NCBI GenBank assembly: GCA_017527065.1
Contig: JAFXQO010000007.1
Coordinates: 1-61,966, forward strand
Source: Clostridia bacterium
Lineage (GTDB): Bacteria; Bacillota; Clostridia; Christensenellales; Aristaeellaceae
DNA length: 61,966 nt
Direction of reading: 5' to 3'
Every line of letters starts with the position of its first letter. Positions within the stretch are counted from its first letter, which is position 1. The notes beneath the pieces are model-generated. The model did not search any database, was not told where the DNA came from, and saw only the letters and a list, made by a program, of their open reading frames with translations. Made by a program: the position numbers and the translations under genes. Below are positions 42,573-51,480 of this stretch, piece after piece.

Positions 42573-43091
42573 ATGGAAAGGATGATTGTGGAAACGGAGC
42601 GATTGTTCCTTCGCGAAATGAATATGGATGATTTTGAGGCCCTGTATGCGGTTCTTGGAGATTCGGAAACCATGCAGCATTATCCTTATCGTTTTGACGA
42701 AGAACGGGTCCGCCAATGGATAGAGCGAAATATGACTCGCTATAAGGAGAACGGATTCGGTTTGTGGGCGGTGTGCCTGAAAGACACCAAAGAAATGATC
42801 GGGGACTGCGGCCTTACATTGCAGAACATTGACGGCGAAATGCTTCCGGAGATTGGTTATCATATTCGCCGGGATTGTCAGCAAAAAGGATATGCAAAGG
42901 AAGCCGCAAGCGCGGTGCGTGATTGGGCGTTTGAGAACACGGATTATCCGGCAATCTACTCATACTGCAAATACACCAATGTACCTTCTTACAAAACCGC
43001 GGAATCAATCGGGATGAAGTTTGAGAAGGAATATCCTGATGAGGCAAATGAGATGACGCGCGTATCAGTCATTTATCGAAGCGGGGAATAA
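42573..43091 (+). CDS. GNAT acetyltransferase (RimJ/RimL-like), low GC
   Basis: The 172-residue protein starts MERMIVETERLFLREMNMDD and shows a GNAT3 layout: ETMQHYPYRF, FGLWAVCLKDTKEMIGDCGL, EIGYHIRRDCQQKGYAKEAA (acetyl-CoA loop) and VPSYKTAESIGMKFEKEY. AAGGAGGG lies five bases before ATG 42573. Codons are much more AT-rich than flanking genes, which suggests recent transfer. Substrate unknown. Confidence 0.88.
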   Translation: MERMIVETERLFLREMNMDDFEALYAVLGDSETMQHYPYRFDEERVRQWIERNMTRYKENGFGLWAVCLKDTKEMIGDCGLTLQNIDGEMLPEIGYHIRRDCQQKGYAKEAASAVRDWAFENTDYPAIYSYCKYTNVPSYKTAESIGMKFEKEYPDEANEMTRVSVIYRSGE

Positions 43092-43163
43092 CTGCAAATC
43101 TCTATCTGTATGGATGCCGTTAAAACCGGGATTATCTTTGAATTGTATGGGGAAGGATAAGCC

Positions 43164-43308
43164 ATGGATTTGGTATATAGAAAGGCAAAATTATCTGATT
43201 CCAAAAGGATTGCGGAATTGTTCAAAGAAATGCTCACGACCATATATCATGCCAAAAATGTTGAAGGATATGAAGACGGATATCCCGACAGGTTTTTTTC
43301 TGAAGGCG
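43164..43308 (+). pseudogene. Truncated second GNAT-like gene
   Basis: ATG 43164 follows GGAAGGATA and encodes MDLVYRKAKLSDSKRIAELF, continuing KEMLTTIYHAKNVEGYEDGY and PDRFF, which looks like the first 47 residues of a GNAT acetyltransferase. The coding pattern then breaks and the frame runs into the GC-rich stem-loop downstream of rhaA. The acetyl-CoA-binding half is missing. It shares low GC with the gene before it. The exact end of the remnant is uncertain. Confidence 0.65.
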
Positions 43309-43323
43309 ACGATCCATCAAATC

Positions 43324-43354
43324 GCGCCCGGCCGAATCCCCTCCGGCCGGGCGC
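43324..43354 (-). terminator. Stem-loop after rhaA
   Basis: GCGCCCGGCC (43324-43333) and GGCCGGGCGC (43345-43354) form a 10-bp stem 24 bases after the rhaA stop on the minus strand. There is no clear T-run. Confidence 0.55.
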
Positions 43355-43378
43355 TCGCTCTGTTCAATTAAGCCGCGA

Positions 43379-44650
43379 TTATCCGCGCTTGCTCATGACA
43401 TCCTTCTCGTACTGCTTCACGATCTGGATCCAGCTGTCGCCCACGGGCACGTTCTGCTTGGCGCAGTAGGCGTCCCACACGGCGGAGAAGGGCAGGGTCC
43501 TGACTTCCTCCATCAGCGCCAGGCGCTTCGAATAGTCCAGGTTGTTCTCGGCCTCGCGCAGCAGAGCGGTGGGCTCCAGGTAGGCCTTCAAAACGGCCTT
43601 CTGGGCATTGCGCTCACCGATGACCCAGGCGGCCACGCGGTTGATGGAGGCGTCGAAGAAGTCCAGCGCAACGCACACGCGCTTGTCGTAGCCGTTGCGG
43701 ATGATCTCGCCCATGATGTTCATGAGCTCGTCGTCCAGGGTGATGACGTGGTCGCTGTCCCAGCGGACGCCGCGGGAGACGTGCAGCAGGATGTGATCCA
43801 GGAACTGCATGCAGGCGGAAATCTTCGCGGAGATGACTTCGGTGGGATGGAAGTGGCCGGCGTCCAGCGTGACCAGCTTGCCGCGGGTGAGGGCGTAGCC
43901 CAGCATCAGCTCGTGGGAGCCGACGGTGTAGCTCTCCAGGCCCAGCGCGAACAGCTTGCTCTCAACCGCCTCCAGCACCAGCTTCTCGTCGATCTTCTTC
44001 TCAAAGATCTTGTCCAGCGAGTCGATCATCCGCTGACGGGGCGCGGCGGTGTCGGCGGGCGTGTCCTTCATGCCGTCGGGCATCCAGTAGTTGATGACGC
44101 AGGTCTTGCCAAGCTGCTTCGCGAACTCTTCGCCGATCTCGCGGCAGCGCTTGCCGTGCTCGATCCAGAAATCGCGGACGGCCTTGTCCGGGCTGGACAG
44201 GGTGAACCCGTCCTTGACCATAGCGTGGCCGAAGTAGGTGGGGTTGAAGTCCAGGCCCACGTTCTTCTCCTTGGCCCAGTCCACCCAGTTCTGGAACTCG
44301 GCGATGGTGTAGGCGTCGCGGTCGATCTTCTTGCCGTGCAGCTCGGCGTAGCTGGCGTGCAGGTTGAACTTGCGCGCGCCGGGGATCATGCTCATGGCCA
44401 GATCGGCGCCGGCGCGGATCTCGTCCGCGTTCCGGGCGCGGCCGGGATAGTTGCCGGTGGTGGCGATGCCGTCGGTCGCGCCGCCGTCAGCGCCTTCGCA
44501 GCCGATGACGTCGTCGGCCTGCCAGCAGTGCATGGACACGGGCAGCAGCGCCGCCTTCTCCATCGCCTTGTCGATATCCACGCCGTACTGCGCGTAGATT
44601 TCCTTCGCGTAGTCGTACCCGGTCTGGATGAGCTTGTCGGAAATAGCCAT
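43379..44650 (-). CDS. rhaA: L-rhamnose isomerase
   Basis: The 423-residue protein matches RhaA: VSMHCWQADDVIGCE, GGATDGIATTGNYPGRARNA, KFNLHASYAE, YTVGSHELMLGYAL, LDAGHFHPTEVISAKIS (metal site), and DSDHVITLDDELMNIMGEII. It converts L-rhamnose to L-rhamnulose in the cytoplasm using Mn/Zn. No other rhamnose genes (kinase, aldolase) are adjacent; the window contains only a GH2 glycosidase and a mutarotase is not seen. ATG 44650 follows GGAGGACA. Own promoter. Confidence 0.95.
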   Translation of the reverse strand: MAISDKLIQTGYDYAKEIYAQYGVDIDKAMEKAALLPVSMHCWQADDVIGCEGADGGATDGIATTGNYPGRARNADEIRAGADLAMSMIPGARKFNLHASYAELHGKKIDRDAYTIAEFQNWVDWAKEKNVGLDFNPTYFGHAMVKDGFTLSSPDKAVRDFWIEHGKRCREIGEEFAKQLGKTCVINYWMPDGMKDTPADTAAPRQRMIDSLDKIFEKKIDEKLVLEAVESKLFALGLESYTVGSHELMLGYALTRGKLVTLDAGHFHPTEVISAKISACMQFLDHILLHVSRGVRWDSDHVITLDDELMNIMGEIIRNGYDKRVCVALDFFDASINRVAAWVIGERNAQKAVLKAYLEPTALLREAENNLDYSKRLALMEEVRTLPFSAVWDAYCAKQNVPVGDSWIQIVKQYEKDVMSKRG

Positions 44651-44688
44651 TTCGTCTTGTCCTCCTTGCAATTCTTTCTTTAGAAATC

Positions 44689-44717
44689 ATTCTAGCTGAT
44701 TTTGGCGCGGGAATCAA
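44689..44717 (-). promoter_or_regulatory. SigA promoter of rhaA
   Basis: Minus strand: TTGATT (44717-44712), 17-bp spacer and TAGAAT (44694-44689). Its -35 box overlaps the last codons of the upstream MmcQ/YjbR gene, so rhaA can be expressed alone. Confidence 0.7.
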
Positions 44718-45136
44718 GAGGCGGATCTCCGTTCTTTGCAATTATCCGCCAGCGGGCAGCCCGCGCAGCCGGTTTCGCAGGAGAGCGCCTCCCGCCGCTT
44801 CGGGCGGCTGAGCTTTCCCAGCACGAGGCGGTAGGAGCGATCCAGCAGCGTTTTCAGCAAATCGTCCGGCACGTCGCCGTCCGCCTTCACGGAATTCCAG
44901 TGCTCCTTGTTGCTGTAATAGCCGGGAATGATGTCCGGGAACTGGCCGCGCATCAGCGCGCCCTCGACGGGCTCCAGCTTCAGATTGATATAGTACGGCC
45001 TGTCGTCATCGTCCAGCAGGACGGCGGCGAACATCTTCCCGCCGATGTGATACCGGATCCAGTTCCAGTCCGGCTGCAGGTCCTTCGTGGCGCCGCGCTT
45101 GGCCGTCAGGTATTCGTCGATCCACGGGTATTTCAT
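44714..45136 (-). CDS. MmcQ/YjbR family protein with cysteine tail
   Basis: The 140-residue protein starts MKYPWIDEYLTAKRGATKDL. The family features DWNWIRYHIGGKMFAAV, YYINLKLEP, and SNKEHWNSVKADGDVPDDLL point to the MmcQ/YjbR fold. The last 25 residues (SCETGCAGCPLADNC) add four cysteines spaced C-x3-C-x2-C-x5-C, not expected in that family, and could bind zinc or an iron-sulfur cluster. ATG lies five bases after the GH2 stop on the same strand. Function unknown. Confidence 0.85.
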   Translation of the reverse strand: MKYPWIDEYLTAKRGATKDLQPDWNWIRYHIGGKMFAAVLLDDDDRPYYINLKLEPVEGALMRGQFPDIIPGYYSNKEHWNSVKADGDVPDDLLKTLLDRSYRLVLGKLSRPKRREALSCETGCAGCPLADNCKERRSAS

Positions 45137-45141
45137 GGCGG

Positions 45142-46860
45142 TTATCCCTTCTCGATGGCGGCCTCGCGGGAGGTGATGGCGTGAATCACCTTTGGGTCGA
45201 ACTTCGGGCGGCGGTCGTAGTAGTACAGGCCGTTGCGCTCCTGCTCCACGTCGGTCAGCTGGGTGTAGCAGAAGCCCATGTGGTTCGGGTTGTCCAGCAG
45301 CGCGTCGGTGAGGCCCCGGTAGCGCTCGATAAACTCCGCCTCGGTCTTCGGGCCATTGCCGTAGCCCCAGCCCTCGCCGTCCGGGTTCCAGCCGATGCCG
45401 CCGTATTCGCTCACGAACACCGGCTGCCCGCCGTAGCGCTGCTTCTTCGAGAAGCGGTCGTAGATGACCTCGGCGTCCGGGGCGTAGCGCGGCTTGAACA
45501 CGGCGGGGTCCTGCTCGTAGTCGTGCGTGTCGAAGATGTCGGTCTCCACGTGGATGCCGCCGCTGGTGTCGATGCAGGGGCGGGTGGGATCGACGGCCTT
45601 TGTCACGCGGTAACAGAGGCGCAGGGTCTCGGAGCGCTGGCCGTTCCCCTCCTCGTCCCACGTCTCGTTCCACGGGCACCAGCCAATGATCGAGGGGGCG
45701 CTGTAGTCGCGCCGGATCACCTGCAGCCACTCGTCAAGGAAGACGCCCGGCGTCCAGGGGTCCTTCGGGTCGATGCCCCAGCTCGCCATCTCTCCCCAGC
45801 AGAGGTAGCCCAGCCGGTCCGCCCAGTAGAGGAAGCGCGGCTCAAACACCTTCTGGTGCAGGCGCGCGCCGTTGAAGCCCATCGCCATGGACCGCAGTAT
45901 GTCCGCTTTGAGCTCCTCGTCGGTGGGCGCGGTGTAAACGCCGTCCGGATAGAAGCCCTGGTCGAGTATCAGCCGCTGGAACACCGGCCGGCCGTTGATG
46001 AGGCACTTCATGCCGTCGAAGGAGATGGTGCGCAGGCCGAAGTAGCTTTTGATCTCGTCCACCGGCTCGCCGTCCTCTTTCAGGGTGAGCCGCAGGTCGT
46101 ACAGGTTCGGCTCCCCCGCGCTCCACAGCCGCGCGTCGTCCACCTGCAGCAGCAGCCGTGCCGCGCCGCCGTCCGCCTCGGCGCTCACCGCGCCCTGCCC
46201 TTCGCCCTCGAAGGAGGCCTCCGCCTCGAGCACGAGGCCCTTCGCCGGGCCGTCGATCTCCGCCTCGACGAGCACCGTCGCGTTCGTCGCGTCGGGCGTC
46301 AGGCGCACGTTGGCGATGCGTGTCCCGTTCGTCCACTCCAGCCACACCGTCTGCCAGATGCCGGTGGTGCGGGTGTAGAAGCAGCCGTGGGAAAAGTAGC
46401 GGTTGCTCTGCTTGCCGAAGGGCTGGCGGCCGTGGCGCTGGTCGTCGTCCGCGCAGACGACGAGCGTGTTCTCGCCGGGCTTCACGGCCTTCGTGATCTC
46501 CAGCTGGAAGCCCGCGTAGCCGCCCCGGTGCGCGCCGACGGACACGCCGTTCACCCACACCTCGGCCAGGTAATCCACCGCGCCGAAGTTGATGAACACG
46601 CGCTTTCCCTCCGCCTCGTCCGGCAGCGTGAAGGCGCGCCTGTACCACACGGCGGCCATGAAATCGGTGTAGCCCACGCCGGACAGCCTGCTCTCCGGGC
46701 AGAAGGGCACGGTGATCTCGTCGGCCAGCTTCTCCTTCTCCACCAGGCCCCGCGCCCGGCCGGACGCGCCGTGGTCGATCTCAAACTGCCAGGTCCCGTT
46801 CAGGTTCAGCCAGCCCTCGCGCACGAACTGCGGCCGGGGATACTCCGCCCTCGGAATCAT
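45142..46860 (-). CDS. Glycoside hydrolase family 2 enzyme
   Basis: The 572-residue protein has the GH2 order: a sugar-binding jelly-roll (LNLNGTWQFEIDHG, VWYRRAFTLP, HRGGYAGFQLEIT), an Ig-like domain, and a TIM barrel with LDQGFYPDGVYT, MGFNGARLHQKVFEPR, the acid/base Glu in WCPWNETWD and the nucleophile Glu in PVFVSEYGG. No signal peptide, so it acts inside the cell on imported oligosaccharides. Substrate could be a beta-galactoside or beta-glucuronide; the short form (compare about 1000 residues in LacZ) leaves it open. AGGGAGGG lies upstream of ATG 46860. Confidence 0.92.
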   Translation of the reverse strand: MIPRAEYPRPQFVREGWLNLNGTWQFEIDHGASGRARGLVEKEKLADEITVPFCPESRLSGVGYTDFMAAVWYRRAFTLPDEAEGKRVFINFGAVDYLAEVWVNGVSVGAHRGGYAGFQLEITKAVKPGENTLVVCADDDQRHGRQPFGKQSNRYFSHGCFYTRTTGIWQTVWLEWTNGTRIANVRLTPDATNATVLVEAEIDGPAKGLVLEAEASFEGEGQGAVSAEADGGAARLLLQVDDARLWSAGEPNLYDLRLTLKEDGEPVDEIKSYFGLRTISFDGMKCLINGRPVFQRLILDQGFYPDGVYTAPTDEELKADILRSMAMGFNGARLHQKVFEPRFLYWADRLGYLCWGEMASWGIDPKDPWTPGVFLDEWLQVIRRDYSAPSIIGWCPWNETWDEEGNGQRSETLRLCYRVTKAVDPTRPCIDTSGGIHVETDIFDTHDYEQDPAVFKPRYAPDAEVIYDRFSKKQRYGGQPVFVSEYGGIGWNPDGEGWGYGNGPKTEAEFIERYRGLTDALLDNPNHMGFCYTQLTDVEQERNGLYYYDRRPKFDPKVIHAITSREAAIEKG

Positions 46861-46915
46861 GATCTTCTCCCTCCCTGGGGACGGCGCGCGGCCGCCCGGT
46901 TGATAAACTGCTTAC

Positions 46916-46924
46916 ATTATACCA
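46916..46924 (-). promoter_or_regulatory. Extended -10 promoter of the GH2 gene
   Basis: Minus strand: TGG followed by TATAAT (46921-46916), about 55 bases before the start. The -35 region is poor (TTTTAT), so an activator is plausible. Confidence 0.5.
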
Positions 46925-47005
46925 TATAAATCCGCCTAATAAAAGGCTCTTTTTTGCACAATCCGCCTTTTTGTCGCCCTGCGCAAACAATTCACATGAA
47001 AGGGC

Positions 47006-47034
47006 TTGTGTTCCGCGGAATATTATGCTATAAT
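47006..47034 (+). promoter_or_regulatory. SigA promoter of secG
   Basis: TTGTGT (47006-47011), 17-bp spacer ending TGC, and TATAAT (47029-47034). Confidence 0.8.
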
Positions 47035-47096
47035 ACATCCGTTTTGAAATTTGGGGCGGCGGAAAAGCCCGCTCGCTGTCAAGGAGGATATTTTTT

Positions 47097-47333
47097 ATGG
47101 CCGCATTGCTGGTTATCATCCAGATTTTCCTCATCATCTGCGCGATCGTGCTGATCGCCTCCGTCCTGATGCAGCAGGGCAACACCGCCGGCCTCGGCTC
47201 GATCGGCGGCGGCGCGGAAACCTTCTTGGGCAAGAACAAGGCCAAGAGCTACGAAGGCAAGCTGGAGCTGGCTACCAAGATCTCCGCGGGCGTGTTCGTC
47301 GTGCTCGCCATCATGATGACCGCGCTGCAGTAA
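47097..47333 (+). CDS. secG: Preprotein translocase subunit SecG
   Basis: The 78-residue protein has two membrane helices separated by the SecG signature: MAALLVIIQIFLIICAIVLI, then LMQQGNTAGLGSIGGGAET and a second helix (KISAGVFVVLAIMMTAL). It assists SecYE-dependent export. AGGAGG lies ten bases before ATG. It has its own promoter and terminator, unlike the usual secG-rnr-smpB arrangement. Confidence 0.94.
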   Translation: MAALLVIIQIFLIICAIVLIASVLMQQGNTAGLGSIGGGAETFLGKNKAKSYEGKLELATKISAGVFVVLAIMMTALQ

Positions 47334-47358
47334 GCGCCGGTTTCATCGCAAAAAAGCC

Positions 47359-47387
47359 AAGCCGCGGCCCCGTGCTGCGGCTTTTTG
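47359..47387 (+). terminator. Terminator of secG
   Basis: AAGCCGC (47359-47365) pairs with GCGGCTT (47377-47383), then TTTTTG. Confidence 0.75.
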
Positions 47388-47454
47388 CGCTGTATGCTTC
47401 GCGCGCCCCGCGTGACATTTGGAACGCGAAAAAGCGGTTTTCGCGCAAAAACCT

Positions 47455-47483
47455 ATGACAAACGCGGGGAAACGCGCTATGAT
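47455..47483 (+). promoter_or_regulatory. Possible promoter of the SPFH gene
   Basis: ATGACA (47455-47460), 17-bp spacer and TATGAT (47478-47483), in a gene-free gap. Moderate match only. Confidence 0.45.
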
Positions 47484-47563
47484 ATTCCCGTCGCGCGGAA
47501 AGAGAGCGCGAGAACGGGCCGACCCGGAAGGGAGTACGCTTGATGACCCGAAAGGAGATGCGA

Positions 47564-48433
47564 ATGATGAAGAAGACTTATCTGCCGCTTGCCGCCGTCG
47601 CGCTGGTCGTGATCCTGCTCGTGGCGGTCTACGCCACGATGACCGTGCGCGTGCCCACCGGCTACACCGCCATCGTGACCACGTTCGGCAAGGTGGAGGA
47701 CTACACGCTGGAGGCCGGCTTCCACTTCAAGAGTCCCATCCAGAACGTGGTGCTGATGGATAACCGAATCCAGAAGGTCACCTTCACCACCCAGGCCTTC
47801 TCCTCCGATATCCAGCAGGTCGATATCGCGGGCAGCATCAACTTCAGCATCGACAAGCAGACGGCCATGCGGCTTTACAGCGGCATCGGCGTGAGCTACT
47901 TCGAGAACCTGCTGCATCCCCGCCTGCTGGAGAAGATCAAGAGCGTCATCAGCGCGTATACCGCCGAGGAGCTGATCGGGAAGCGCGACACGCTCTCCGA
48001 CACCATCGTGGAGGAGCTGCGCGTGGAAATGCAGGACTACGGCGTCAACATCGCGTCGGTCAACCTGGAGGACATCGACTTCACCGACGCCTTCACCGAC
48101 GCCATCGAGGCCAAGCAGGTGGCTACGCAGCGGGCCCTGCAGGCCAAGGTCGAGCAGGAGCAGAAGACCATGGAGGCCCAGGCGGCCGCCGAGCGCCAGA
48201 AGATCGACGCCGAGGCCGCGGCCGAGGTGGCCCGCATCCAGGCCGAAGCCGCCCAGTACGCCGGCGAGAAGGAAGCCGAGATGAACCGCAAGCTGGCCGA
48301 ATCCCTCACCAACGACCTGGTACGCTACTACCTCGTCCAGAAGTGGGACGGCGCCATGCCCCGCTTCATGACCTCCGCCTCGGACAGCCTGATGCTGGAC
48401 ATCACCGGCGCGCTGGCGGGCGCCGGAGAATAA
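47564..48433 (+). CDS. SPFH/prohibitin family membrane protein
   Basis: The 289-residue protein has an N-terminal membrane helix (YLPLAAVALVVILLVAVYATM), the SPFH domain (VPTGYTAIVTTFGKVEDYTLEAGFHFKSPI and FDIASVNLED-like VNIASVNLEDIDFTDAFTDA), and a C-terminal coiled coil rich in Ala/Glu (KVEQEQKTMEAQAAAERQ). Such proteins form large oligomeric cages in the membrane and often regulate FtsH. ATG 47564 has AAAGGAG six bases upstream; earlier ATGs lack sites. ftsH itself lies 10 kb away. Confidence 0.9.
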   Translation: MMKKTYLPLAAVALVVILLVAVYATMTVRVPTGYTAIVTTFGKVEDYTLEAGFHFKSPIQNVVLMDNRIQKVTFTTQAFSSDIQQVDIAGSINFSIDKQTAMRLYSGIGVSYFENLLHPRLLEKIKSVISAYTAEELIGKRDTLSDTIVEELRVEMQDYGVNIASVNLEDIDFTDAFTDAIEAKQVATQRALQAKVEQEQKTMEAQAAAERQKIDAEAAAEVARIQAEAAQYAGEKEAEMNRKLAESLTNDLVRYYLVQKWDGAMPRFMTSASDSLMLDITGALAGAGE

Positions 48434-48448
48434 CCCCAAACACGCGCG

Positions 48449-48487
48449 CGAAGCGCCGGGCCAACGCCCGGCGCTTCGATTTTTGTT
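48449..48487 (+). terminator. Terminator of the SPFH gene
   Basis: CGAAGCGCCGGGC (48449-48461) pairs with GCCCGGCGCTTCG (48466-48478), then ATTTTTG. Confidence 0.92.
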
Positions 48488-48494
48488 GCCTCCC

Positions 48495-49838
48495 CTATCG
48501 GGTCAGGTCCTTCACCCAGATGTATTTTCGGAACCGCACCATCACCCAGGGGATCTTGCCCACCTCGTCCAGACAGGTGCAGGCGTACACGGCCAGCACA
48601 GGCCAGTGGAACACGAACGCGCCCAACGCCGCCAGCGGCACGGCGACGCCCCACATGCAAACCGCCAGGCTGTACATGTCGAAGATCGTGTCGCCGCCGC
48701 CGTCCAGCACGCCGTTGATCGTGACGGTGTTCACGCAGCGGCCGATCATGTAGAACGCCATGATCACCATCATGCCGGTCAGGTGCTCCCGGGCCGCGTC
48801 CGTCAGGATCACCATGCGCACCACCAGCGGCGTCAGCGCCAGCACAATCGCCGTCGAGCCGAAGCCGATCACATAGGAGATGTTCTTGAGCTTGATGCCG
48901 CAGGCCTTGCCCGCCTCCAGCCGGCCCGCGCCCAGCTCGTTGCCCACCATGATGCCCGCGGCGCTGCCCACGCCGTTGCACAGGCAACAGATCAGATCGC
49001 GCACCACCGCCGCCACCGCGTTGGCCGCGGCGGCGTCCGCGCCCACGTGGCCCAGTATGGCGGTGTAGGAGGTGAAGCCGACGCCCCACAGCATGTATGC
49101 CCCCAGCAGGGGCAGGCACTGGCGGGCGAAATCGCGGTCGAGCTGCTTCTGCTTTTCAAACAGCCGCCGCCACGCCGGGCGCACATAGCCGTCCCGGCGC
49201 GAGAGGATCACGCACAGCGCCAGCTCCGCGACGCGGGAAATGGTCGTGGCCAGCGCCGCGCCCCGGGCCTGCAGGCGGGGCGCGCCCAGCAGGCCGAAGA
49301 TGAACACGGCGTTGAGCGCGATGTTGACGACCACCGCGCTGGAGCTGATCACCGCGCTGGGCGTCACGTGGTCCGTCACCTTCATCACCGTCAGGTAACA
49401 CTGGGACACGCCTGTGATGAGATACGACCAGCCCGCGATGCGCAGGTACGCGCTGCCGATCTCGATGAGCGGCTCGTCGTGGGTGAAGACGCGCATCAGC
49501 GCGCCGGGCGCCAGCTCGCACGCCGCGAAGAAGGCGACGGAAACCAGCCCGCCGGCCCGGAGCATCAGGTTGAACAGGCTCTCCATCGTGCGCTTATCGC
49601 CCTTGCCCCAGTACTGCGCGCCCAGGATCGCCCCGGCCGCGGTCATGGCCCCGAGGAACATGTTCTGCACGAACTGGATCTGCGTAGCCAGCGACACCGC
49701 CGTCATCTCATCCTGCGCCACCTGGCCCAGCATCAGCGCGTCTCCCGCCGCCACGGCGGCCAGCATCAGGCTCTGCAGCGCGATCGGCAGCGCCAGGCGG
49801 TAGAGCTTTCCGTAGAAGGATTTGTTTTCCGCTTTCAT
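48495..49838 (-). CDS. MATE family efflux transporter
   Basis: The 447-residue protein has twelve predicted helices and MATE-like repeats: ALPIALQSLMLAAVAAGDALMLG, GAMTAAGAILGAQYWGKGD, and in the second half VGSAAGIMVGNELGAGR and INGVLDGGGDTIFDM. These pump cationic drugs or metabolites using a Na+ or H+ gradient. Substrate unknown. AGGGGTG precedes ATG 49838. Confidence 0.94.
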   Translation of the reverse strand: MKAENKSFYGKLYRLALPIALQSLMLAAVAAGDALMLGQVAQDEMTAVSLATQIQFVQNMFLGAMTAAGAILGAQYWGKGDKRTMESLFNLMLRAGGLVSVAFFAACELAPGALMRVFTHDEPLIEIGSAYLRIAGWSYLITGVSQCYLTVMKVTDHVTPSAVISSSAVVVNIALNAVFIFGLLGAPRLQARGAALATTISRVAELALCVILSRRDGYVRPAWRRLFEKQKQLDRDFARQCLPLLGAYMLWGVGFTSYTAILGHVGADAAAANAVAAVVRDLICCLCNGVGSAAGIMVGNELGAGRLEAGKACGIKLKNISYVIGFGSTAIVLALTPLVVRMVILTDAAREHLTGMMVIMAFYMIGRCVNTVTINGVLDGGGDTIFDMYSLAVCMWGVAVPLAALGAFVFHWPVLAVYACTCLDEVGKIPWVMVRFRKYIWVKDLTR

Positions 49839-49936
49839 GCGGGTCTTTCACCCCTGGTATCGTGTTTTTCGGGCCAGCGGCCCGTTACCCTATTCTACCA
49901 TATCCCAGCGGAGATTTCCACTGTCAATTTCCGCGA

Positions 49937-49974
49937 CGCATAACCCGGCGCGGCGGCTCGTATGCTGGGGTAGG
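49937..49974 (+). promoter_or_regulatory. Possible SigE-type promoter of spoIVA
   Basis: A GCATAA segment near 49937 and CGTATGCT near 49957 resemble weakly the mother-cell SigE boxes (ATA and CATACAAT types) at about the right spacing, 25-40 bases before spoIVA. SigE control is known for spoIVA in Bacillus; this match is weak. Confidence 0.3.
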
Positions 49975-49994
49975 ACAAAGGGAGGGACGCATCG

Positions 49995-51470
49995 ATGACA
50001 GAGCGCAATATCTACGGAGACATCGCGACCAGGACGGACGGAAACATCTACATTGGCGTCGTGGGGCCGGTGCGTACCGGAAAATCCACCTTTATCAAGC
50101 GCTTTATGGAGCTGCTTGTTTTGCCGAACATCGAGGAGGCGCATCGCCGCGAGCGCGCCATGGACGCCCTGCCCGTGAGCGGCGCGGGACGCACCATCAT
50201 GACCACGCAGCCGAAATTCGTGCCGGACGAGGCGGTCGAGGTGCGCCTGCGGGATCAGGCGGCGCTGAACGTGCGCCTGGTGGACTGCGTGGGCTATCTC
50301 ATCGACGGCGTGCTGGGCACCCAGGAGGACGATTCCGCCCGCATGGTGCGAACGCCCTGGTTCGACCACGACATTCCCTTCGAGGAAGCGGCCGAGCTGG
50401 GCACGCGCCGGGTTATCGCCGAGCACTCCACGCTCGGCCTGGTCGTGACCACCGACGGCACCGTGGCCGACCTGCCCCGGGCCGCCTACGCCGCGGCCGA
50501 GGAGCGCGTGGTGCGCGAGCTGAAGGCGCTGGGCAAGCCCTTCATCGTGCTGCTCAACAGCCGCGAGCCGGAGAGCGAAAAGGCGCGGAACCTCCAGGAG
50601 GCCCTCTCCGCCAAATACGACGTGCCCGTACGGCTGATGAGCGTGGAAAACATGACGCTGGAGGACATCCGCGCCATCCTGGAGGATGTGCTGTTCGAGT
50701 TTCCCGTGCGCGAGGTGTGGGTGGAGACGCCCCGCTGGCTCGAGGCGCTGGGGCCGGAGCACTGGCTGAACGCGGAGGCGGAAGCCGCCGTTCGGGAGGC
50801 GGCGGGCCGCATGCGCCGCGTGCGCGACCACGGGGCCGTAGCCGAGGCGTTCGCTGGCGGGCATTTCTCCGGCGTGCAGACAAAAAAGATCCGCCTGAGC
50901 GAAGGCGCGATCGAATGCGCGCTGGTGCCGGCGGAAGGGCTGTTCTATCAGATCCTTAGCGAGGAAAGCGGCGAGAACGTGACCGGCGAGGAGCACCTGA
51001 TGACGCTCATGTGCCAGCTCGTGAAGGCCAAACGGGAATACGACCGGGTGGCCGGGGCGCTCAGCGCCGCGCGGGAGACGGGCTATGGGCAGGTCCTGCC
51101 CGAACAGGGCGAAATGGCGCTGGAAAAGCCGGAGATCGTGCAGGCCGGCGGGCGCTATGGCGTGCGCCTCAAGGCCAGCGCGCCGTCGCTGCACCTGTTC
51201 CGCGTGGACACGCAGACCGAGGTGAGCCCCGTGGTGGGCGCGGAAAAACAGAGCCGCGAGCTGGCCGAACACCTGATGACGCAGCTCGAGCGCGACCCGG
51301 AGAGCATCTGGACGACCAACATGTTCGGAAAATCCCTGGGCGAGCTGGTGCGCGAGGGCCTCGCCGCCAGGCTCACCCGCCTGCCGCCGGACGCCGCGCC
51401 CAAGATGCGCGAGGCCCTCGCCAAGATCGTGAACGAGGGGCACGGGGGGATGATCTGCATACTGCTGTAA
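49995..51470 (+). CDS. spoIVA: Stage IV sporulation protein A (spore coat ATPase)
   Basis: The 491-residue protein starts MTERNIYGDIATRTDGNIYI and has Walker A GPVRTGKSTFIKRFMEL, the RTIMTTQPKFVP and LVDCVGYL motifs, the DGTVADLPR loop, and the end MICILL, all diagnostic for SpoIVA, which polymerises on the forespore surface and anchors coat proteins. It shows that the organism belongs to an endospore-forming lineage. GGGAGGG lies before ATG 49995. No neighbouring sporulation genes are present. Confidence 0.97.
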   Translation: MTERNIYGDIATRTDGNIYIGVVGPVRTGKSTFIKRFMELLVLPNIEEAHRRERAMDALPVSGAGRTIMTTQPKFVPDEAVEVRLRDQAALNVRLVDCVGYLIDGVLGTQEDDSARMVRTPWFDHDIPFEEAAELGTRRVIAEHSTLGLVVTTDGTVADLPRAAYAAAEERVVRELKALGKPFIVLLNSREPESEKARNLQEALSAKYDVPVRLMSVENMTLEDIRAILEDVLFEFPVREVWVETPRWLEALGPEHWLNAEAEAAVREAAGRMRRVRDHGAVAEAFAGGHFSGVQTKKIRLSEGAIECALVPAEGLFYQILSEESGENVTGEEHLMTLMCQLVKAKREYDRVAGALSAARETGYGQVLPEQGEMALEKPEIVQAGGRYGVRLKASAPSLHLFRVDTQTEVSPVVGAEKQSRELAEHLMTQLERDPESIWTTNMFGKSLGELVREGLAARLTRLPPDAAPKMREALAKIVNEGHGGMICILL

Positions 51471-51480
51471 AGAATGGATG

